The notes under the pieces were generated by a model. That model was not told the origin of the DNA and did no database searches. It was given only the letters and a program-made list of their open reading frames with translations. A stretch of DNA of 18,956 nt from Acidobacteriota bacterium (GTDB lineage: Bacteria; Acidobacteriota; Terriglobia; Terriglobales; Acidobacteriaceae). A program made the position numbers and the translations under genes. The stretch covers positions 1 to 18,956 of the forward strand of contig QIAR01000044.1 in NCBI GenBank assembly GCA_003225595.1. Reading direction: 5' to 3'. Position 1 is the first letter of the stretch. Each line of letters starts with the position of its first letter. Below are positions 6,963 to 13,554 of the stretch, piece after piece.

Positions 6963-7742
6963 CTACCATCCCCCGCTCGCGCCGCCACCACCGGAGCTGC
7001 CTCCGCCGAATCCTCCAAATCCGCCACCTCCACCGAATCCCCCACCGCCGCCCCAACCCCCACCGCGCGAACCTCCTCCCCAACCACCGCCACCACCAAA
7101 CAGTAACCACCAGAATAAAAGCCGCCGCAGAGGAGTGAACAGAACGATCAGGATAACAATGATAGCTAGGATGATCGTGCCGCCCGAGACGCCCGGGTGC
7201 GGCTGTTCTTGGTAACTGGTCGGTGCGGTTGGCTTTTCTGTAGTGATCTGGACTCCGGCATCGTTCGCGATCACTTCCGCAATGCGTGTCGTCAGCAGGA
7301 GCAGAGCTCCGCCGTAATTGCCATTGCGCAGTTGGGGAACCGCCTCGCGCCCGAAGCCACCGACTTTTCCATCCGGCAGTATCGGCTCGAGTCCGTAGCC
7401 CACTTCGATGCGATATTTGCGATCCTTCACGGCGAGCAGGATCAGAACGCCGCGGTTTGTAGACTTGCTGCCGATTCCCCACTTCTTAAACAGGTCTACG
7501 GCGTAACTCTCAATGTCGGAGCCATCGAGCGAATTCACCGTAACCACAGCAATTTGCGCGTGCGCCTTCTCGTCGATCTGCCGACAGATGCTGTCGATTC
7601 GGGCAATCGTGTTCTGGTCTATGGCGTGAGCGAAGTCGTTAACGTAATCAGTGGGATGCAACTGCGACACGGGTTCGGATTGCGCGCCGCGCACGAGCGT
7701 GAGTGCAGTAACGATCAGACAGAATTTGACACCCCACTTCAT
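6963..7742 (-). CDS. TPM-domain (YgcG-like) protein with glycine-rich C-terminal tail
   Basis: A 259-residue envelope protein with a signal peptide (residues 1-22, cleavage near VRGAQS) followed by a TPM domain (~30-165). Typical wording is visible: DYVNDFAHAID, AQIAVVTVNSLDG, IESYAVDLFKKWGIGSK, RGVLILLAVKDRKYRIEVGYG and GREAVPQLRNGNYGGALL. A membrane helix spans ~188-203, then a short basic patch, and the last ~45 residues are nearly all Gly with spaced Trp, Phe and Ser. This is the YgcG-type layout (TPM, one helix, Gly-rich tail). The domain is linked to photosystem II repair in plants and acid phosphatase activity in some proteins; its bacterial role is unclear. The ATG at 7742 was chosen because the signal peptide starts there; no good Shine-Dalgarno is seen. 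It precedes the nucleotidyltransferase-like gene and lemA. Confidence 0.88.
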   Translation of the reverse strand: MKWGVKFCLIVTALTLVRGAQSEPVSQLHPTDYVNDFAHAIDQNTIARIDSICRQIDEKAHAQIAVVTVNSLDGSDIESYAVDLFKKWGIGSKSTNRGVLILLAVKDRKYRIEVGYGLEPILPDGKVGGFGREAVPQLRNGNYGGALLLLTTRIAEVIANDAGVQITTEKPTAPTSYQEQPHPGVSGGTIILAIIVILIVLFTPLRRLLFWWLLFGGGGGWGGGSRGGGWGGGGGFGGGGGFGGFGGGSSGGGGASGGW

Positions 7743-7863
7743 CGCGGGAAATTGTACAAGAGCGATAACCGTTCGCTCTGCAATTCGACGGAGTCCTCGA
7801 CCGTGAAGTTTGGTGTCGAGCGCGGAAGCGTCGTGCGGGCTAGAGAAAAATCCCGAAGATCGT

Positions 7864-8847
7864 TCAGAACTGCCGGAGGAATTCGACAACCTGACGCTCG
7901 GCCCAGTGCCCGTCGTAACCGTTGGGCGCGGCAAGGAAGGAACAATGTCCGCCGTCTTCTGTTTCGACGAAAGTAATATTGGGGTTCGCGAGAATCTTCT
8001 TCCGCGTCTCGGGCAGGATGCGAATGAAGGGATCATTCGCAGCGTGCAGGATTAATGTCGGCACCGCAATTCGGCTCACCACGTTGGAAGCCGCCGCACG
8101 CGCGTAGTAGTCCACAGCACCCGCGAAGCCACAATAATAGGCGGTAATCTTGTCATCAAAGTCCCGCAGACTGGTCAGGCCGCGCAACCGTGAGATGTCG
8201 AAGTACTGGGGGAACAGTCTCGCCTTGGCTCGCAAACGGCGCCGGAGCTGCCACAGGAAGTAGTACTCGTAGACGCGGTTGCTCCTTATGTGAACCGCGT
8301 CGGAGGACGCGGCAAGATCCACGGCTGGACAGACGGTCACGACAGCCCGCAATTGCGACGGAGCTTCCTTACCCCATTCGCCTGCGAGCTTGAGTACCAA
8401 ATTTCCGCCCATCGAAAATCCGACTAGCGCGAGTCGCGAGATCCTCTCCCGCTCGATCAATTCGCGCGCAACGGCCGCGCCATCCGTCGAAAGCCCAGAG
8501 TGGTAGAGAGTGGGGGCCAGGCCGTCGGTTCCACCGCAGTTGCGTTGGTTCATGCGCACGACGTTCATGTTCGCCGCAAAACCCTTGTTCGCAATACCCA
8601 GCATGTATTGTGATTCGCTGGAGCCTTCAAGGCCGTGGACCACGAGCACAGTGAGCGCGTTTTCGCGGTCCTTCTGCCAATGGCAACGACAGAGGACTTT
8701 AGTTCCAGGTTCGACTTCGATCAGGCGTTCTTCGGCGACTGGCAGAGAGATCTTACGCGAAAGGAAAAAGGCTGCCAGCGTTTGCCGATGCCCTCCACGT
8801 AAGCCTCGCCGCGGATGAAAACCCGGCTGGCTGATGTTTGATTGCAT
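7864..8847 (-). CDS. YheT-like alpha/beta hydrolase
   Basis: A 327-residue alpha/beta hydrolase of the YheT / UPF0017 (ABHD1/3-like) family, probably an esterase or lipase-like enzyme with unknown substrate. The N-terminus carries the family's GGHRQTLAAFF. The oxyanion region is VVHGLEGSSESQYM, and RMNQRNCGGTDG follows. The nucleophile elbow is GFSMGGN with Ser145. The acid is Asp272 (LILHAANDPF) and the catalytic His is His301 (TEDGGHCSF). The length is normal and all three triad residues are present. The start was taken at the ATG at 8847; a GTG three codons upstream (8856) is possible and neither has a strong ribosome site. It is followed after 121 bases by the TPM gene on the same strand and is divergent from the FmdB-type gene, sharing an ~95-base promoter region with it. 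Confidence 0.9.
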   Translation of the reverse strand: MQSNISQPGFHPRRGLRGGHRQTLAAFFLSRKISLPVAEERLIEVEPGTKVLCRCHWQKDRENALTVLVVHGLEGSSESQYMLGIANKGFAANMNVVRMNQRNCGGTDGLAPTLYHSGLSTDGAAVARELIERERISRLALVGFSMGGNLVLKLAGEWGKEAPSQLRAVVTVCPAVDLAASSDAVHIRSNRVYEYYFLWQLRRRLRAKARLFPQYFDISRLRGLTSLRDFDDKITAYYCGFAGAVDYYARAAASNVVSRIAVPTLILHAANDPFIRILPETRKKILANPNITFVETEDGGHCSFLAAPNGYDGHWAERQVVEFLRQF

Positions 8848-8941
8848 ACCGTACACCCATTGATTTTAAATAGAAGTGCGGCTGACCGCTTTGTCGACGA
8901 CAGCCGCTGGCGTGGACGCCCCGCCACACAGGAGTTATAAC

Positions 8942-9175
8942 ATGCCGATCTATGAGTTCATCTGTAAGAATTGCAAGCACGAGTTCGAGGCCCTGGTCTA
9001 CGGCAACGAGAAAGCGGAGTGTCCCAAGTGCCACGGCAGGAAACTCGAGCCCCGGCTCTCGCTGTTCGCGGTTTCGGCGAAGGGTTCATCGACCAATACC
9101 AGTTCGCCTGAAGCTTGCGGCACGTGCGGCGATCCGCGGGGCGCGGGCGCGTGCTCAATGCCCGATTTTGACTAG
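8942..9175 (+). CDS. FmdB family zinc ribbon protein
   Basis: A 77-residue protein starting MPIYEFICKNCKHEFEALV, the FmdB/CxxC-CxxC regulatory zinc ribbon. Cys8-x2-Cys11 and Cys27-x2-Cys30 form the metal site. A Gly/Ser linker leads to a second Cys-rich tail (CGTCGDPRGAGACSM), which I associate with acidobacterial members of this family. The start is well supported: AGGAG at 8930-8934 with 7-nt spacing. FmdB was described as a putative regulator near formamidase genes, but most members have no known role. It is transcribed divergently from the hydrolase. Nothing in the neighbourhood narrows its function. Confidence 0.9.
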   Translation: MPIYEFICKNCKHEFEALVYGNEKAECPKCHGRKLEPRLSLFAVSAKGSSTNTSSPEACGTCGDPRGAGACSMPDFD

Positions 9176-9472
9176 AGCAGTGCTCCACTCGAACCAGAGT
9201 CTTCTCCGTTCCCACAAGTTGTTCTAATACAAACCGCATTGTCTGCCTGCATGGGTCGTCGGGAATGAGATAAGCTGTCTGGCTGCGGCGGGTCGCGTAC
9301 AATTTGACCGCGCCATAGGAGACAAGCTGAAAACCGCTCTCGCCAATGACTCTTTAGAAAGCTAAAGCAGCGGTGACTTTGGACACCAGTATCGGGTAAC
9401 TGCTGTTACTTTGCTCCCTCCATAAACTCGAATAGGATCTCGCTAGAGATTTTTCAAGCAGTAGCCGCAATT
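9176..9472 (+). promoter_or_regulatory. probable structured leader upstream of the PilZ gene (main hairpins 9333-9454)
   Basis: This non-coding stretch contains a run of stems that can form on the plus strand: ACCGCT (9333-9338) with AGCGGT (9369-9374), enclosing CTTTAG/CTAAAG (9352-9357, 9362-9367); GTAAC/GTTAC (9396-9400, 9405-9409) with a 4-nt loop; and ATCTC/GAGAT (9437-9441, 9446-9450) followed by five Ts, ending 18 nt before the PilZ start codon. The last resembles a weak intrinsic terminator. The arrangement suggests a regulated leader RNA. It does not match the conserved core of c-di-GMP class I riboswitches that I know, so I do not name a class. Confidence 0.35.
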
Positions 9473-9802
9473 ATGGATCAACGTCGCAAGCCGCGAGTGG
9501 ACGCCATGCTGCCGGTGCGCATCTGGGGAGTGGATAGCTATTCTCGCCCCTTCATGCAACTGGCTCGGGTCAAGAACGTCAGCAGCGCGGGCGCTGTAGT
9601 GCAGGGCGTAGGTCCACGGATCAAGCCTGGGGAAATCGTGGATGTGCAGTACGAGGGAAACAAGGCCCAATTTCGTGTTGTGTGGACCGGCAACATGGGC
9701 ACACAACTGCAGGGCGAAATCGGCATAGAGAAGCTGCCCACCGAACCATGCATCTGGGGCGTCAACCTGCATCGCTGCACACAGTTCGTGGGAAACGGGT
9801 GA
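9473..9802 (+). CDS. single-domain PilZ protein
   Basis: A 109-residue protein consisting of one PilZ domain, a cytoplasmic c-di-GMP binding module. Both signature motifs are visible: RxxxR (Arg4 to Arg8 in QRRKPR) and (D/N)xSxxG (Asn35-Val-Ser-Ser-Ala-Gly40). The following strands are GEIVDVQYEGNKAQFRVVW and LQGEIGIEKL. This suggests c-di-GMP binding, probably acting through a protein partner, since there is no output domain. The ATG at 9473 was chosen because the RxxxR motif follows at once; no strong Shine-Dalgarno is present. It stands 281 bases before pqqB on the same strand, too far to assume one operon. Confidence 0.85.
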   Translation: MDQRRKPRVDAMLPVRIWGVDSYSRPFMQLARVKNVSSAGAVVQGVGPRIKPGEIVDVQYEGNKAQFRVVWTGNMGTQLQGEIGIEKLPTEPCIWGVNLHRCTQFVGNG

Positions 9803-10083
9803 TCGGCCGACAGGCTTCCGTTCGTAGGTCGCAGGTCGCGTCTGCGGCTGAATGCCCCATTTATTACTTTCCTCTATTTCCTTTTTTCCCCTGCAGTGAC
9901 TATGTTCGGGCAATATCCGCCAGCTATATGATTTCTGCCTAGTGTTACCTGCGAGTACGCTCGGCCTGACCTGCAGGTGCGCGTGGTGTTAGCATTGATA
10001 AATTGCTGGCAGCGGAATGAAAAGGACGCTCGACCCTGAATAGAGAGATCAATTCCTGCGCCAGCGCCAAACTCTAAAGCTCC
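9803..10083. other. intergenic region upstream of pqqB, no pqqA found
   Basis: I translated this stretch in the three forward frames looking for a 20-30 residue PqqA precursor with Glu-x3-Tyr. Only tiny frames appear (for example MKRTLDPE from about 10018) and none has the motif. No terminator or riboswitch is clear. The promoter of the pqq operon must lie here, but I see no convincing -35/-10 pair. Confidence 0.5.
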
Positions 10084-11013
10084 ATGCACGTAAAGATTCT
10101 GGGGTCCGCAGCGGGAGGAGGATTTCCGCAGTGGAATTGCGGCTGTGCGAACTGTAGTTCCTTGCGCGCTGGAAAGTTTCACGGCAAAGCGCGGACACAG
10201 ACGCAGGTTGCCGTAAGCGATGATAGCGGCTCCTGGTTCCTGCTGGGCGCGTCTCCTGATCTTTGCACCCAGATCGAAGCGACTCCCGAATTGCATCCGC
10301 ATGATGGGGTCCGCCAGTCTCCTATTGCCGGTGTAGTGCTGGCGAGCGCCGATCTCGATCACCTGCTCGGACTACTCCTGTTGCGGGAGTTGCAACCGCT
10401 GCGCATTTATGCGGCCGCTTCGATCCTGCGAATCTTGCGCGAAGAAAACAGCATGTTTCGTATGCTAAATCGTGCGTCCAACCAGGCAGTGTGGTCGGAG
10501 ATTAGGCCCAGACAAGAATTCCCGCTGCTCTCCGCCGAAGGTATCGATTCGGGTTTGCGCTGCGAGCCGCTGATATTGGGATCACGTTATCCAGCATACG
10601 TTGCACAGGAACACGCCGCGACTCTCTCACCATCCGAGGCACTCCTGGGATTGATTTTGGAATCGGAATCGGGTGGACGGCTAGCTTTCATGCCCGCAGT
10701 TCCGCGATTGGACGATGCGCTTTTGGAACATTTAGAATCCACAGATGTGCTGCTTTTCGATGGCACCTTTTGGAGTGATGACGAGTTGATCCGGGTACGA
10801 GGCGGCGGACAGACGGCACGGGAAATGGGGCATGTCCCTGTTTCTTCCCAGTACGGAAGCTTGAACAGTTTGGCTGCGCTGCGGCGTCCTCGCAAGATTT
10901 TTTTGCATGTCAATAATACCAATCCCATACTCAACGAGACCGGGCCAGAATTTCGCGCTGTCCGCGAGGCGGGTTGGGAGGTGGCAGAGGACGGATGGCA
11001 ATTCGAACTGTAG
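10084..11013 (+). CDS. pqqB: pyrroloquinoline quinone biosynthesis protein PqqB
   Basis: A 309-residue metallo-beta-lactamase-fold protein of PQQ synthesis. It starts MHVKILGSAAGGGFPQWNCG, the typical PqqB opening, with Cys19, Cys21 and Cys24 forming the zinc-binding WNCGCANC loop. The metal-site segment SADLDHLLGLL (Asp90, Asp92, His93) follows, and the C-terminal NNTNPILNE is conserved. In Methylorubrum PqqB is reported to hydroxylate the cross-linked Glu-Tyr intermediate; older proposals gave it a transport role. The length is normal. No strong Shine-Dalgarno precedes the ATG. The gene overlaps pqqC by 19 bases, so translational coupling is likely. Confidence 0.95.
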   Translation: MHVKILGSAAGGGFPQWNCGCANCSSLRAGKFHGKARTQTQVAVSDDSGSWFLLGASPDLCTQIEATPELHPHDGVRQSPIAGVVLASADLDHLLGLLLLRELQPLRIYAAASILRILREENSMFRMLNRASNQAVWSEIRPRQEFPLLSAEGIDSGLRCEPLILGSRYPAYVAQEHAATLSPSEALLGLILESESGGRLAFMPAVPRLDDALLEHLESTDVLLFDGTFWSDDELIRVRGGGQTAREMGHVPVSSQYGSLNSLAALRRPRKIFLHVNNTNPILNETGPEFRAVREAGWEVAEDGWQFEL

Positions 11014-11756
11014 ACCCTGCTGCTGAGGACCAGTTGCTTTCAGTAGAGGAATTGCGGGCGCGGCTGTGGGAAGTCGGCGAAGAGCGCTATCATCACCGCC
11101 ATCCGTTCCACCAATTGATGCATGAAGGGCGCCTGGATCGCGGTCAACTGCAGGCATGGGCGCTGAACCGCTACTATTACCAGAGCCGCATCCCGATCAA
11201 AGATGCAATCATTCTTTCGCGCAGCGAAGACCCGGCATTCCGGCGTGTCTGGCTCAAGCGCGTGCTGGATCACGACGGCGATGCCACGACCGATGGCGGG
11301 ATCAAGCGATGGTTGAAACTGGCCGTGGCCACGGGACTGGACGCGGATCGCGTGGCGCGTAGAGAAGAAGTGCTACCGGCCACACGCTACGCAGTGAATG
11401 AATATCTAAACCTGGTGAAGAATCGCACGTTGCTCGAAGCCGTGGCCTCATCGCTGACGGAATTGTTTTCCCGGGATTTGATTTCGTTGCGCATGGAGCG
11501 CCTGCGAGAGCATTATCCGTGGCTCTCGGGTGGACTGGATTATTTCGAGGAACGGCTTCATCAGGCTCCGGAAGACGCGCAGTTTGCTTTCAACTATGTG
11601 TTTCAGCACGCGCACACACGCAGCGAACAGGAACTCGTGATCCAAGCGTTGCGTGATAAGTGCGACATCCTGTGGGCGCAGCTCGATGCACTCTACTTCG
11701 CTTACGTGCAGCCGGGTTGGCCTCCGCCGGGCGCGTTCCAAGTCGAGGCATCTTAG
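10995..11756 (+). CDS. pqqC: pyrroloquinoline-quinone synthase PqqC
   Basis: A 253-residue cofactor-free oxidase that catalyses ring closure and oxidation of AHQQ to PQQ, the last step. The ATG at 10995 follows GAGG closely inside the end of pqqB. Compared from memory with the Klebsiella enzyme, most active-site residues are kept: Tyr32-His33, Arg59 and Gln63 (NRYYYQ), His93 in LDHDG, Tyr137, Glu156, Arg166, Tyr183, Arg187 and Lys222 (DKCDILW). The position matching Klebsiella His154 appears to be Ile163 (ELFSRDLISLR). The GGLDYFEERL and FQHAHTRSEQE segments also fit the family. The length matches the usual ~250 residues. It is followed by pqqD after two bases. Confidence 0.95.
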   Translation: MAIRTVDPAAEDQLLSVEELRARLWEVGEERYHHRHPFHQLMHEGRLDRGQLQAWALNRYYYQSRIPIKDAIILSRSEDPAFRRVWLKRVLDHDGDATTDGGIKRWLKLAVATGLDADRVARREEVLPATRYAVNEYLNLVKNRTLLEAVASSLTELFSRDLISLRMERLREHYPWLSGGLDYFEERLHQAPEDAQFAFNYVFQHAHTRSEQELVIQALRDKCDILWAQLDALYFAYVQPGWPPPGAFQVEAS

Positions 11757-11758
11757 CC

Positions 11759-12037
11759 GTGCCGCGGCCGGTAGATGACAGCCAGCCGCGCCTTGCTGCG
11801 GGGTGCCGTTGGGGCGGCGGGGGTGACGAAGGGAAGATGATTCTGTTTCCCGAGGGCGCGATCCGGGTGCAGGGAACGGGAAGAAAAATCCTCGACCGGT
11901 GCGACGGACAAAATACGTTTCGCGAGATCGTGCAAGAGTTGCAGGCACATTACACGGCTTCCGAACCGGCGCAGATCCGCGACGAGGTGGCCACGTTTCT
12001 CGAACAACTGCAGCAGAAACGGATTGTGGATTTTTGA
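11759..12037 (+). CDS. pqqD: PQQ precursor peptide chaperone PqqD
   Basis: A 92-residue RiPP recognition element. PqqD binds the precursor peptide PqqA and presents it to the radical SAM enzyme PqqE. The frame shows MILFPEGAIRVQGTGRKIL, CDGQNTFREIVQEL and DEVATFLEQLQQKRIVDF, the family's strand-helix pattern, and RLAAGCRW near the N-terminus. The start is a GTG at 11759, two bases after the pqqC stop, with GAGG 10 nt upstream. An upstream in-frame extension exists but would overlap pqqC heavily and lies outside the domain. The Gly-rich GWGGGGDEG segment after CR is less typical. The stop overlaps the pqqE start by one base (TGATG). Confidence 0.92.
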   Translation: MPRPVDDSQPRLAAGCRWGGGGDEGKMILFPEGAIRVQGTGRKILDRCDGQNTFREIVQELQAHYTASEPAQIRDEVATFLEQLQQKRIVDF

Positions 12038-13188
12038 TGTTGCCGAACCCACTCGCACTTATTGCCGAAATCACACACCGTTGCCCACTGCACTGCGTTT
12101 ACTGCTCGAATCCTCTGCAAATGGCAGGCGCGAATTCTGAGCTTTCCACCGAAATTTGGTTGCGGGTCTTCCGCGAGGCTGGAGAACTCGGGGTGCTCCA
12201 CCTCCACCTCACCGGGGGCGAGCCACTGGCGCGCGCGGATCTGTGCGAACTTATCGCCGGAGCGCATTCGGCAAATCTTTATACCAACCTGATCACTTCC
12301 GGCATCGGTCTTTCTGAATCAAGGCTGGGGGCGCTGGTCGATGCCGGGCTCGACCACATTCAACTCAGCTTCCAAGATTCGCGAGAAGACGCGGCCAACT
12401 GGATCGCTGGCGCCCAGGCCCATGCCCATAAAGTAGAGCTAGCGAGGGCCATCAGCAAGCATCGGGTTGCATTTACCGTAAATGTGGTAGTGCACCGGCA
12501 GAACCTCGATCATCTCGAAGAAATGATTTCGTTCATCGAACAACTCCAGCCTGACCGCATGGAGATTGCTCACGCACAATATTATGGCTGGGCTCTGCAG
12601 AATCGCGCTGCGTTGATTCCGACCCGAGAACAACTCGATAAGACACTAACAATCGTAGCTGCGGCCGAAACACGGCTGGCAGGCACGATTCGAATTGACT
12701 CCGTAGTCCCCGATTACTATGCCCGATATCCAAAAGCGTGTATGGGCGGTTGGGGCCGCCGCTTGATGCTGATCGATCCAGCGGGCGACGCGCTTCCCTG
12801 CCACGCTGCCGGAGTGATCGCGGGCCTCGAGTTCGATAACGTGCGCGATCAATCTCTGGGATGGATCTGGCGGGAGTCGTCGGCGTTCCGTCGTTTTCGC
12901 GGCGAAGAATGGATGCCGGAGCCCTGCCGCAGTTGCGAACGCCGCACTGAAGATTTTGGTGGCTGCCGCTGCCAGGCTTTTCTACTGACAGGCGACGCGA
13001 CGGCGACTGACCCTGCCTGTTCACTCGCTCCCGCACATCGGATCGTCGAGGCAGCAGTGCTCGAGGTAAATTTGGGGGAAATAACTTCCCGCGAGCCTGA
13101 GAACCCACAGCCTGTCAGTGCTTCTTCGCTGCGACAACTCCAACAGCAGACGGCTGGATTCTGGTCGTACCGGATGAATCCGGAATAG
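12037..13188 (+). CDS. pqqE: PqqA peptide cyclase PqqE (radical SAM-SPASM)
   Basis: A 383-residue radical SAM enzyme that joins the Glu and Tyr side chains of PqqA, the first step of PQQ synthesis. The [4Fe-4S]-SAM motif is Cys16-x3-Cys20-x2-Cys23 (RCPLHCVYCSNP). LTGGEPLAR follows as the SAM-binding GGE. The C-terminal SPASM domain keeps its cysteines at 235 (CMGGWGRR), 255 (LPCHAA), 297, 300, 310, 312 and 328, enough for auxiliary clusters. The length is normal. The ATG at 12037 overlaps the pqqD stop, giving a tight pqqBCDE operon. No pqqA and no PQQ-dependent dehydrogenase is seen close by, so its substrate peptide must come from elsewhere or was not recognised. Confidence 0.96.
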   Translation: MLPNPLALIAEITHRCPLHCVYCSNPLQMAGANSELSTEIWLRVFREAGELGVLHLHLTGGEPLARADLCELIAGAHSANLYTNLITSGIGLSESRLGALVDAGLDHIQLSFQDSREDAANWIAGAQAHAHKVELARAISKHRVAFTVNVVVHRQNLDHLEEMISFIEQLQPDRMEIAHAQYYGWALQNRAALIPTREQLDKTLTIVAAAETRLAGTIRIDSVVPDYYARYPKACMGGWGRRLMLIDPAGDALPCHAAGVIAGLEFDNVRDQSLGWIWRESSAFRRFRGEEWMPEPCRSCERRTEDFGGCRCQAFLLTGDATATDPACSLAPAHRIVEAAVLEVNLGEITSREPENPQPVSASSLRQLQQQTAGFWSYRMNPE

Positions 13189-13238
13189 ATTTGCGGTACT
13201 TGACCTCTTCAGCTGAAACCGATTATTTTGGGCTTCTG

Positions 13239-13271
13239 ACAGTCACCCAAGACAGTCACCCAAGACAGTCG
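13239..13271. repeat. 13-bp tandem repeat, about 2.5 copies
   Basis: ACAGTCACCCAAG occurs twice in direct succession (13239-13251, 13252-13264), followed by a partial third copy (ACAGTC). It lies ~50 bases after pqqE. Such a short tandem may vary in copy number between strains; no function is evident. Confidence 0.8.
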
Positions 13272-13315
13272 CTAATGCGGTCACGACAAAAGGCTGGTGG
13301 GAGTTACAAGAGAAA

Positions 13316-13351
13316 AGCGCCCCCAGACTCCAGTTGGAATCTTGGGGCGCT
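13316..13351 (-). terminator. strong hairpin followed by T-run on the minus strand
   Basis: AGCGCCCCCAGA pairs with TCTTGGGGCGCT with one mismatch, and a nested TCCA/TGGA stem continues inside. Read on the minus strand the hairpin is followed by TTTTC, fitting an intrinsic terminator for leftward transcription from the BIG2 gene. On the plus strand it could also stop pqq read-through, but lacks a T-run there. Confidence 0.65.
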
Positions 13352-13496
13352 CCTCAAACAGCCCTCCCCCAGAACTGCTCAATCAAATCGTAAATACCAG
13401 AAAAGCGGCGTGAATGGCACAAAGGTGCCAATTGCACTACAACTCTGTGGAAAAAGGTCATGCGTGTTTCAGCGCGTTTGGCGTCAGGAATAGTTA

Positions 13497-13530
13497 AGGG
13501 CTGACCGTGGTACCAACTCCGGTCAGCCCT
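13497..13530 (-). terminator. perfect 11-bp hairpin after the BIG2 lipoprotein gene
   Basis: AGGGCTGACCG and CGGTCAGCCCT form a perfect stem with a 12-nt loop, about 25 bases past the BIG2 gene's stop codon. On the minus strand it is followed by TTAACTATT, an imperfect T-run. It is probably the first terminator of the gene, with the hairpin at 13316-13351 as backup. Confidence 0.6.
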
Positions 13531-13554
13531 CTTCCGTAATTGCTCGCCGCTCGT

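Larger units (their letters stand above)
13189..13554. other. convergent intergenic region with terminators, no gene
   Basis: The region lies between the end of pqqE (plus) and the end of the BIG2 lipoprotein gene (minus). It contains a 13-bp tandem repeat and two strong hairpins, listed separately. The one open frame from 13191 on the plus strand has no ribosome site or domain and runs through the hairpins, so I do not call it. Confidence 0.6.

Noticed and set aside
7197..7976. 259-codon plus-strand open frame opposite the TPM and hydrolase genes
   Set aside because: It is antisense to two well-supported genes and shows no family features.
9333..9410. Possible c-di-GMP class I (GEMM) riboswitch before the PilZ gene
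   Set aside because: A GAAA-like loop and a GGGTAAC word are present, but the conserved core around the first stem (GGCAAACC and GGGACGCAAAGC type words) is absent, so only an unnamed structured leader is reported.
13191..13290. Candidate pqqA downstream of pqqE (frame with AETDYFG)
   Set aside because: PqqA needs Glu-x3-Tyr; here the spacing is Glu-x2-Tyr, there is no ribosome site, and the frame runs into tandem repeats and a terminator.
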